Shown here: positions 34,345-46,000 of the stretch, in pieces
How positions within the stretch are numbered: position 1 is the first letter of the stretch
Layout of the letters: every line of letters begins with the position of its first letter
Translations under genes and position numbers: made by a program
Source: Branchiostoma floridae
Lineage: Eukaryota; Chordata; Leptocardii; Amphioxiformes; Branchiostomatidae
Direction of reading: 5' to 3'
DNA length: 64,000 nt
NCBI RefSeq assembly: GCF_000003815.2
Contig: NC_049986.1
Coordinates: 23,672,039 to 23,736,038, forward strand
The notes under the pieces: generated by a model
Database searches by the model: none
Told to the model about the DNA's origin: nothing
The model's input: only the letters and a program-made list of their open reading frames with translations

Positions 34345-37062
34345 GTCAGAAAAATTATATTCAAAACTAATCATTTTGTTGGTTCTCGGATTTAAAAAAG
34401 TTTTTAAAAAAGGTGCTTAACTTGAAAAAGCATTGATAACAAAGCCAGAGGACCATGTTTCATGCCTTGGTTCACTCAGGTTCTTGGAGTGAATACATGT
34501 ACAGTGGCATATTCAAGTGTTACGTGGCCGTTGCTTTTATGATTTGATTTGATTTGATTTATTCGGCTGTATAGTGAGCCAGGGATACCCAACTAGCCAG
34601 AGGCTATTATCAGGAGCTAGCCCTGGTAACTGTACAATATACAATGACATTCAACATTTACTTTTGTCGATACATGAAACAACCGGTGCAATGGCCAAGT
34701 GGGTAGAGTGTTCGCCTTGCATTCGGTAGGTCGTGAGTTCTATCCCCGGCCGAGTCATACCAAAGACTAGAAAAATGGTACATGCTGCTTTCTCTGCTTA
34801 GCACTCAGCACTAATGAGGAAGAGAATGGAAGTTAAACACACATCACTACCAGCGGACCAGCCCCCTGCTGTAGTGGCTTGCACATGTGTGGCCCAAGAG
34901 CTTCAAAGTGGAGATGGGCACCACCCTACGTGTCTGTAGATGCATGGGCAAACTTTAACTTTTTTTTTTATACATGAGGTTTGTTTCAATTGAGCTTTTA
35001 TGATGACTCTGCTTGCTGTATTTTGTCTTTTTGAAAAATTCGAGAGCCAACAAATCAGATTGGTGTGGCCTTATATATATATTGGCATGCATGTCTCTTA
35101 AAGGGTTCTACTAGAGTTGGGGCCCCATGTGTGTCTGGTGGTAGACTGTCCCTATGTTGATGTTGAGTCCCTGTTAGGTTAAAGGGGCATTCCACATGGG
35201 AGTGTTATTTTCCGATAGATATTAATTTCAGGAAGTAATAAATGTAATACATACTATGCTACTTCACATTATACGATAAAGTACCCAGTTGCTCCACGTG
35301 CCTCAAGAGCATTCAGTCTTCTACTAAACTCCCCAAGTACCCGCTAATTGAATTAATCCTATGGCTAAATACAATGCAAAACGTTTAGGTAAGGTTACAA
35401 AACTAATTTCAGAATCGCTAAGAAATCTTGTCCTGTCATGTGTTCTTTGCTATGTTATGAGCAATTTGCCTTCTCGGTGTGCTTAGCGATCCTCATTTAT
35501 TCCGAAAATATGCACGATAAACAAAGTGTCGAATGCGTATAGGGAATGCATGGGTAGGGTCTGCATGGGTTTAGTGAGTGCCATATTGTTTTACAAAACA
35601 CACATTGCGCAATTCATCCCAAGGTGAATTCCACAAAATTCAGCTGATTATGTATTCATTGACACATTATCTATTGGAAAACAAGACTCCCTTCTGGAGT
35701 GGAATGCCCCTTTAAGGCTCTTCTGAAGGTCTCTTGCTGATGTAGATCCTGTGACAGTCCCTTGGAGGGTCAGAATTTGATGAAGTCTTGGATTGGTTAT
35801 GCTTTGTAAAACAAAGTACCTGTGCATGGAATTTTTTTGAATTTTTTAAAAATGTCTTCACTGATTTATCATCAGGAGGACCAGGTTTTTCTCAGCATCC
35901 TGGAAGTGCAAGGTTTCCATGACGACCTGGAGAACCTGGACCACTACATCCTGACTGCCATCTGGAAAGGTGTGGTGAATGATCAATCTATACTATAGAT
36001 TAAGAATCAGTGATCATATTGAAGTTGAAATTGAAAGTACAAATTGAAGTGGGAACTTCAAGATACAATTGCAACCAGACTCCTCCGAATAATAGTCGTA
36101 ACTCAACAACGTAACAAAACAAATCTTTCTTTTGTTTCTGCCCTCAGCCCAGGCGGACGTGTCTGATGACATCGTCGTGCAGAGTGACCTCCAGCTGACC
36201 TTGCAGTGGAACAGACCTGACCTGGCGCTGTCCGAGATCTTCCAGTCTCCGTATTTCCCAGACAACATCAAGGTCAACTTTTTATTACACTGTATATGTA
36301 ACTATACAGTACATGTTTCCTTACTCTAACAGAGTCTATACTGGAATAAAGATCCCCTGCCAGTATCAAGGTGAACTTTGTAATTGATTTTCATGTAGTT
36401 AGCAATCTAGCCTGTGTTTACACAAGCTCTCGCTGGCTGGGGTTAATGACCCCCTCCTAGGGCAGCGGCAATTGTAGGGCAGGCCGCTAGGGGCGCGATT
36501 TTAGTACTTATCAATCCTACAGACAGAAAGTCATGTAAGAGTACACTATTTAGTCACCAAGGCAAACAAGTTACAATATTGCAGCTGAAAAAGATTATTA
36601 TGTGGAAAATTCTGTCCTGAAGACTATGATAGTCTTCAGGACAGAATTTTCCACATATATGTACATCTTTAAGTTACACGAACAAGTAACATCAGTTAAA
36701 TGTGACTAATTGTAAAAATTGGTGGTGATAAAGAGAATTTTAAGGTACAGAAATTTCAAAACTTTGAGATACAAGTTTGATAAGAAGAAAGAAAAGTGAA
36801 GGTGGCTATTGCTGGAACACAAGTACAGTGACTTTTGTAGAGTGAACTGCAGATTAAGAATGAATTTTGAATTTTGCAGCTTTGGTTAGTTCTAAATCAA
36901 TATAAAACACGAATTATACATTTCTCAGATCCCACCACGCCTGTTTGAGAAGGCTCTTCTGAAGAAAGACCGGGAGGAGTTTGTGGAGCTGTTTCTGTCT
37001 CAGGGCTTCGACCCGGGGGACTTCCTGACTAGGAGCAGGTACAGGAGGCTGTTCGAGGTACG

Positions 37063-37099
<37 letters not shown>

Positions 37100-40000
37100 G
37101 CGTGCGTGCGTGCTTGAGTGTGTGTCTGTGTGTGCGTGAGTTTGTGTGTGTGTGTGTGTTTGTCCATGAGTGTGTGTGCGTGTGTGTGTCTGTGCGTGCA
37201 TGAGTGTGTGTCTGTGTGTGCGTGAGTGTGTGCATGTGTGTGCGTGCGTGCGTGCGTGTTGAGCTGTTCCTGTCTTAGAGCTTCGACCAAGGGGACTTTC
37301 TCACTAGGAGCAGGTACAGGAGACTGAGACATATACATGAGTCTGCATGTAACAGGACATGTGTGTGTGTGTGTGTGTTTGTGTGTGTGTGTATGTGTGC
37401 GCGCGTACATGTGTGTGTGTGTGCGCACATGCGTGTGTGTGTGAGTGTGTGTGTGTGTCTGTGTGCGTGAGTGTGTGTGTGCGCGTACATGTGTGTGTGT
37501 GCGCATGCGTGCGCGCGCGTGTGTGTGTGTGAGTGTGTTAGTGTGTGTGTCCAAGTCAGCGTTTACTTCAATCTCTGACAGAAACTTTCCCATCTTGACA
37601 GAACGCAGACGACAGAGAGTTCATTAAGGGAGTATTTGGAGCCATGGGGTACAACCTGCCTGTAAGTCACAGCACGTCGTTTTACAGTCAAACGTCTAAC
37701 ATACAAAAGTCATGTAAGTCCTTAATGCCGACTGGGCTCATTCCTGAGCTTAGATCTCTACCACTGTGACAGTAGTCCCTCGGTAAGACAGCTGGAGCCG
37801 AATAGTTCCATTGTTTGTTTGTTTTTATTCAGCCTGTCACCTACATTGTAGATCTGTCAAATTGATGTTACTTTTTTATTATATCATCTTTCATAGCCTA
37901 GATAGTACATTTAGGTAGTACTTCTCACCTATGTTTACTTCAGAGTCTGCTACCTGTCCTAAATATTCAAATCTTTTGGTGGTGACGTCAGTTGTTATAA
38001 ATGAGAAAATTGATGTGTTATGTCTTGGTCAAAAAAAGATTAGAAAGAGTCTCCACTGTTTATAGTACAAATGTACATGTAACTGTAATTGGTCTTGAAA
38101 ATTCGTAAACATGTATTAATTTAAAACTACATGTATTGTAGCATGTTTGATCTGACTGTTTTTCATTTGATCAGACTGTTATTTCACTGTAACTTATATA
38201 TAATATAGTTCCCAAAACTGGGGATTGTTGGTTTGATTGCACTTTTAATTTGTTACTTTTTTTATTTGAAATTCAGTTTGTCTAATGTCTTGATGCTAGG
38301 ATTTTGGGCTCCTTCCCGACAACTTCCTGACAACACTTAAGAAGGTGATCTGTCAGATTGCAGAGGTCAATGTCTACTTCTTCTGTTATGAGGACCCGAC
38401 CAAGGAGCAACCCAACATGGAGAGGGCAGTGCTTAGCAGCTTCCAGAAGAGAACTAAGGTGGGTGAACAAAGAAAAATTGTCATCAGTTTGAATTTATGT
38501 ATGATAGGATGGGTGTTTGGTCTGATACTACTAGAAAGAATGCAGCACAGAAAGAGTATTGCCATTGTTATTCAGCTTCCTGAACAAAAATACAGAGAGC
38601 TGCGCTCACGAGTCTCAGCAGCTTCCAGAAGAGAACTAAGGACTGGGTGAACAAAGAAAAATTGTCATCAGTTTTAATTTATGTATGATAGGATGGGTGT
38701 TTGGTCTGATACTACTAGAAAGAATGCAGCACAGAAAGAGTAGTTCCATTGTTATTCAGCTTCCTGAACAAAAAAACAGAGAGCTGCGCTCACGAGTCTC
38801 AGCAGCTTCCAGAAGAGAACTAAGGTGGGTGAACAAAGAAAAATTGTCATCAGTTTTAATTTATGTATGATAGGTGTTTGGTCTGATACTTCTAGAAAGA
38901 ATGCAGCACAGAAAGAGTTAAGTGCCATTGTTATTCTGATCAGCTTCCTGAACAAAAATACAGAGAGCTGCGCTCACGAGTCTCCGCAGCTTCCAGAAGA
39001 GAACTAAAGTGGGTGGACGTGGACAAATGACATCTGCCTGAGCTTTCGTGATAGTGGATGGATGCTAAATACCTTTGCCATGAAGGTTTTTGGTAGCATT
39101 TGTAGTGGGATCGCATGGCGCAGTGGTAGCGTGTTTGGCTGAGCACCGAGAGGTCTCAAGTTCAAACCCTGCCGTGCCGCCGTTCTTGTGCCCTTGGGAA
39201 AGGCACTTTCCTGACACTTCACTCAGGTGAAAATGAGTACCTTGCTTCGGCTAGGGCTGTCCCTCTGAAAGGACATTTCACGGAGGTCCCTTGTTTGGAG
39301 CGATCCACACTCCATGCACGTTAACGAAAAAGGTTTTACAAAAAAGAGTAGGGGCATGCCCCTGTGAGTGTACGATGGTGCAAACCTTACAGTTGATATA
39401 AGGCTTGTTGAAGTTAGTAGCCTCAAAAGAAAGAAGAAGAAGTACTGGGTAATGTACATGTATGTTTGCATGTAATATACTACATGGATGAATAGCATAA
39501 TTTGAGAAGGCCTAGATGGATGCTATTGTTATTTGGTATGGGTCGTGAGACCTTGGATTTTTTTATTTTGAATCCCCTTATGGCTTGTCATGATAAATGC
39601 AGTGGAATTTTTGGTTTTACAATTTCAAGACAACCAACTACATACCTCTCAGCATGCACTAACAAAGAAATATCTTAGCTTACCACATTTCCATAAACTT
39701 GGCAAATTTTGATAATCTTAAATGCCTTTCTTCTTACTAACAGGTGATGATGGACCTGTTGCTATGGGCGATCCTGGTAAACAAGCAGCGGTTGGTGCGG
39801 ATCATCTGGGAGCAGGCAGAGGACCCGATACCGCTGGCACTCTACATCCGCCGGGTCTACATGTCACTTACAAAGTTTGTGGAGGACACCACTCTACGGA
39901 AGGAGATGGAGACACTGGTCGTGTATGTAGTTTAATAATAATCTTTCTTTATTATAAGTAACTTTCAAGAGTTATCTATCACTCACCAAGTACATTGTAC

Positions 40001-43000
40001 ATTGTATGACTGTGGAAAATGCAACACTACATATTATATTAAGGAGATGTAAGCCCTGGATAAGTGTATGAACATGTACTTGTACTTCTCTTTTATCATC
40101 TTTGTCAGAACACTCTCATTGCGCTAGGGCTGTGTTACGCTATGCTACCTGGAATTTAATCCCTTGGTTACTTAGTATCTGAAAACCAATAAATTAAATT
40201 GGTGTGGCCTCTATAAACCTCATTCACAATATGTGTGAAAATTTGATCCCTCCCCCAACAGTGAGTATGAAGACCTGGCAGTCGGTGTCTTAGACACGGG
40301 GTACAAGGAGTCGACCAACAAAGCCACGGACATCTTAAACGAGACGATCCCGGACTTGAAGGTCAAGACTGCGATAGAGGTGGCGTACGACAGCAAGTGT
40401 AAGAAGTTCATTGCGCACCCTTGCTGCAGAAAGTGGGTGAAGAGGACCTACATGGGAGGTATCTCTGTGAAGAAGACCATGGCCAACTTTCTGCCTGGCT
40501 GGCTCAAGGTAAGATTAGTCTCCGTTGCAGTCTTCGAACGGGGCTGTTTTTTTATGGTGGGGGGGGGGTCGTTGCTTCGCAATTTTCAACGTTAGCTAGG
40601 TTCTCTTGAGGCGGGAAAGGGAGTTTGCCGAGGAAGGGAGTTTGCTATGGAAGGGAATTTGCCGTGAGTTTGCCGTGACTGGGTCAAACTTGCTTTCAAG
40701 GCAAACTCCCTTCCACAGGACTAGCAACTTTAACTTAAACTTACATTGTATCAAAGTTATATGCTTTGTATTAACTGTGTTCCAGATCTTGCTGAGTGCT
40801 TTCCTGATCTTCCCCATGTTCTTCTTCATCGACTTCCGGTTCCTGCGGCTGAACGCTGAGGAGCAGGGCAGGTGGGAAGTTCTGCGGCCGAGAAGCCAGC
40901 AGAGCGGGATGCTGAACAGTGTGCGCTCCCAGAACCTGGTATGCTGCTATTTCTCATTGATTTCTCAGGGATCGAACCCAAAATTGGAGCTGTGCACCCA
41001 AATTTTCTTAGGTTTATGTATTAGATATCAAAGTATACTATTGTACATCTGATTCATATTCTTGACATCCAAGTGTTAGAAAGATAATAAAAATGTCAGT
41101 CATGGTACTTGTTTAAGAATTTGATAGCTTGTAACTTAGTTTTATTATTTGGTGATTACTTAGATTTAAGTGGTGCACTCAAAAATTTTTTGGTGCACCC
41201 AATTTTTTAAGCTGAATGCACCAGTGCATCTAATCCCAAAAATGAATTTCGAGCCCTGCTTTTTGTTCAGGGCTCAAAATACTTTTTTCTGCATACCTGT
41301 ACTCTGGTGCAGGTAACATTGAAAATTACCTGCACCACACAAATTTTACCTGCACCACTCTGATGAATTTAGGAAGTACGGATCATACTTAAATTGTTCA
41401 GGAACCATTGCTATATTTTCCTTTTATACTTTATACTTAGATAGTAACATTGAATCTGAGGGATCGCCCTAGGCGAGCTATATATAATGTAGGTACTCAT
41501 TTTCACCTGAGTGAAGTGAGGAAAGTTGAACGTGTAAACTGCTTTCTGTCAACTATCATCATGATGTTGTGAAAAAACTAAACTTAACCAACACCAAGTT
41601 TGATTGGGACTTACGTCAAATTTTTAGCTGACTCCTTCAGCCTTTTAGGTTTTTCACAATCATATGTCATTTACCAAGTAAACAGATGAAATTTTATGCT
41701 AATATCATCATGATGGTTGGGAAATGTTGGTAAATTGTACATTTTGTCCCCAGACGTATGTTGAGCGCCAGATGGAGGAAGGCTCGGGGTACCACTGCAA
41801 CTGTACCCTCAACACCTGCATGCTGAACTTCTTCCGCCGAATCAAGGCGCTGTGGACGGCCCCCATCACCAAGTACTGGGCTCACGTGGTAGGTTAATTA
41901 GCTGGGGTTCCATGTGGTAAGTAGTGAAACAACCAGAGGGGAGAGTAGAACAGAAAGAAACATTACATTGCCGCCACCCGGGATTGAACCCGGGTCAGCA
42001 GATTACAAATCAAGTACGCTACCGCTGTCGCCACAAAAGCTCAGAGCTCCTTGGCAAGGACGGTAGGCGCTACTTGAACCCATTGTGAGTCATTTCTCTG
42101 CATGTCTGCCTGGGAATCTCGACATCTCTAACAACTGGCTCGTCCAAGTTTTGAACATGGGCGCTGGTAAGTCTTGAGCAAATTAAGGGAATTTCAGCAC
42201 TCATTGAAACAGGTTAGAACTGTCTGCTGTTGTCATCGAACAAGTGCTCGAAAACTCATTACTTAATTTTCTCATTCACTGTCAGGTTTCTTTTGTAATC
42301 TTTTTCAGATGAAACTGCCAAAATTCAACACAATCATAACTTTTCATGGATTGTTTCATTGATTTTTTTCTCTTATTCTTGTAAGTTGCATTTTATGATC
42401 TTTCTGTTCCTGCTGTCCCTGTCCGGACTGCTGCCATTATAATAAGATTAACCACGAGGGATGTTGATTGCTTTTGTTTCTGTGTGCCCCCCTCCCCAGC
42501 TGTGTTACATGATTTTCCTGTTCCTGCTGTCCCTGTCCAGACTACTACCAGTATAAAACTTACACCACGAGGGGTGTTGATTATTTTTTTGTTTATCTCC
42601 CCAGCTGTGTTACATGATTTTCCTGTTCCTGCTGTCCCTGTCTGGCCTGCTGCCGGGCTGTGGAAACATCCTGCTGGACGTGGCCATCAGCCTGTGGATG
42701 ACAACATCCATCGTGGAGCTCATCCGGACCATATACAGGGACATTGAAGTAAGACTATGTACTAACATCCTTAATGTCATACCTGTGACGCAAAAACGTT
42801 CGTTACGGGTTTTCCAGACTGGGCCATAACTTCCGTATCGCACAGGTTCAAAAGGCGTATCACACAGGCTAAGACAGAATCCTTCAAGTAAATCGAACCA
42901 TTTCGAGCGGGCTGATTGTGGCACAGTTGGCAATTCGAATACCTGATTCGGACGTTGGAACATTGCTGTTGTAACACTTTTTTTGTTCGAGGGCACCAAA

Positions 43001-46000
43001 TTTGTTCAACTTCTGGCGCATTTCGCATCAAAACATGGGTTTTCTCAGGTGGGTATGACATAAATAAAATACAACACGGTGTATTCCGCATCACCCTCTG
43101 TCCCAGCCCTCCTGTGGGTTGGATCACCCTTCGGCCTTTGGCCGTTGTGCGACCCGACCCGCGGTCGGGCTGATACCTTAGTGACCTTGGGTGATACAGA
43201 ATACACCGTGTTGTATTTTATATGTATCATTAACGTACATTAACGAAAGTAGATACATTGAATGGAAAATTTAAGATGCACTTATTAAATCATGGTCATT
43301 TAGGTCTCTGGATGACGACATCCATCGTCGAGCTGATCCGAACCATATACAGGGAAGATACATTGTAAGATCCTGTATCACGACAGACACTTTGAAAAGA
43401 AGGTTTAAATTTACCTAAAATAAAAAAAATAAAGAAGGAGCCCAATGTATTATTATGGCCTTTTTTCACATTCTATTTTCGAATTCAGACTTTCTGTTTC
43501 ATCCTCGTGAAATGAATGTTGATAAAAAAAAAAGTACCATTTTCCTCTGCAGATGTTCCGTAGGCACAACTTCTGGGGCTACACAGAGACCATCCTGATC
43601 TTCCTGTTCTGGGCGGCACACTTCGTCGTGAAGGTACCTACATATTAAGCTTTGTCTTATATCTTGTTCTGTGTTACATCAAAGCTTTGTTGTCATATTG
43701 CTAATAATCATAATGTATGCCCCCAACGTAATTTAATTTGTATTTTCAATGCTTGAATGTGTTCCCTATTTGATTTATTAGATATTTTACAGTGTACTGT
43801 ACGGTAGATGATAATCATATTTTGTGTTTTAAAAATTACCAAAATAATTGAGTTTCTCCAGTACCATACGTGAGGGTTCATGCACACAGTGCTTGATTTA
43901 TTATCAAGGTGGAGTACTTATAGTCACTGACGCGCATCCTCACACTTGTTTTGGTATTTCATTGTTCAAAAATAAAATAACTGACAGCATGGAGAGGGAG
44001 GGCTGTGCAGGTATAGAAATTCGGCTGTTAGCTGTGATGCACACTGTGTGTCATTTATACCCCATTCAGTCATTAATTCACTCGTTCAGGTGTTGTCGGG
44101 GACGCGAGTTGGGGCTGGTTCACCCGAAGGACGCCAAGCTTCTGCTGGCCATCATGCTGTTCTTTCTTCTTCCCGCGGCTGCTGTACGTGTTCGCTCCGA
44201 ACAGTCTCTCACTGGGACCCAGGCTGGTCATGCTCAGGAAGATGGTAAGGACAGTGTCTGTGTGTACGTGTTCACTCCCAACAGTGTCTGTGTGTACGTG
44301 TTCGCACCCAACAGTGTCTGTGTGTACGTGTTCGCTCCCAACAGTGTCTGTGTGTACGTGTTCGCTCCCAACAGTGTCTGTGTACGTGTTCGCACCCAAC
44401 AGTGTCTGTGTGTACGTGTTCGCACCCAACAGTGTCTGTGTGTACGTGTTCGCTCCCAACAGTGTCTGTGTGTATGTGTTCGCTCCCAACAGTGTTTGTG
44501 TGTGCGTGTTCGCACCCAACAGTGTCTGTGTGTACGTGTTCGCTCCCAACAGTGTCTGTGTGTACGTGTTCGCTCCCAACAGTGTCTGTGTGTACGTGTT
44601 CGCTCCCAACAGTGTCTGTGTGTACGTGTTCGCTCCCAACAGTGTCTGTGTGTATGTGTTCGCTCCCAACAGTGTCTGTGTGTGCGTGTTCGCACCCAAC
44701 AGTGTCTGTGTGAGTAAAACTTGCATCTGACTGTACTCAATTCCTAACACTTTGTGTACCATGGCCCAGACATTGCTAAAGAATTATCCGAAAATGGTTT
44801 GGCCCTTTTATGTTTTTTCTTGTCCTTTTTTTTCCAGATCCGGAGAGACCTGGCAGTATTTTTCCAGCTGCTTGTGGTGTTCATGTGCATCCATGGCATA
44901 GTATCTCAGATCCTCCTGCAGCCCTGGCACCAGCTGGACAGCAGTGTAGTGGAGATGGTGATCTGGAGACCCTGGCTACATGTCTGGCTAACCCCATACG
45001 ATTACTTGGAAGGTATATACTAGATCTTTGGAGCCTTTGTACATTGTTGTAGAAAATGCAAGGTGTATTCTGTATCCCCCAAGGTACCAGTTTGACTCAC
45101 TAGGTAGGTTCGCTACTTGGAAGGTGAAAACTTATTTTGGTGTGTACTTTTCGGGAGACCCTGGCTACATGTCTGGCTTACCCCCTACGACTACTTGGAA
45201 GGTGGGAATTTTTTATAATATACTGTTCTTGGACATAAGAGTTTTCTTTTACACAACCAGTTTTTTCTCACCTGCTGACGTTTCGATGTCTTTCGGACAT
45301 CTTCCTCAGAGCTTCTAATTTGAGTGAGTGTTCTGTTTCTCGCCGCTTTATGCTAAGGTGGTGCTTTTACCAGGAGGTTTGGGATAGTGTTCTTGCCGCA
45401 AAAGCGCCACCTACATTCCAGGCTACATATAGTGTTGAGAAACAGAATTCCAATTAGCTCTGAGGAAGATGTCTGACAGACATCGAAACATCAGCTGGTC
45501 AGAAAAACTGGTTGTGTAAAAGAAAACCCAAAAATGTCTTATCATCTACCAACCTGATGAAATTATTTTCCGAAATGAACTGTTCTTCAGTGAAAACAAG
45601 ACTCACTAGAATTGTTGGCCGTGACTATCATACTGTCTTCTTCATCTTTCTGTTCCAAGTGCTGTTAGACAATATGTGAATTTTCCTCACGTGTGAGACC
45701 AGCACTGGTTTACGTGCGTACAGCAATACAATACAGACAAGGTGTATCTGTATCTATATATAGCTGGTATAACCGCTGTTCGGCGTAACACACCAGCTTC
45801 TGTATCTGTATCTATATATAGCTGGTATAACCGCTGTTCGGCGTAACACACCAGCTTCTGTATCTGTATCTATATAGACGGTATAACCGCCCTTCGGCGT
45901 AACACCAGCTTCTGTATCTGTATCTATATAGCTGGTATAACCGCCGTTCGGTGTAACACACCGTCTTCTGTATCTGTATCTATATAGACGGTATAACCGC

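Noticed and set aside
37000-37593. 197-codon minus-strand Thr/His-rich ORF
   Set aside because: It is a translation of (TG)n microsatellite; the real exon 10 is on the + strand.
44073-44762. 229-codon minus-strand and 180/289-codon plus-strand ORFs
   Set aside because: Open in several frames only because of the 30-bp exon-derived minisatellite.
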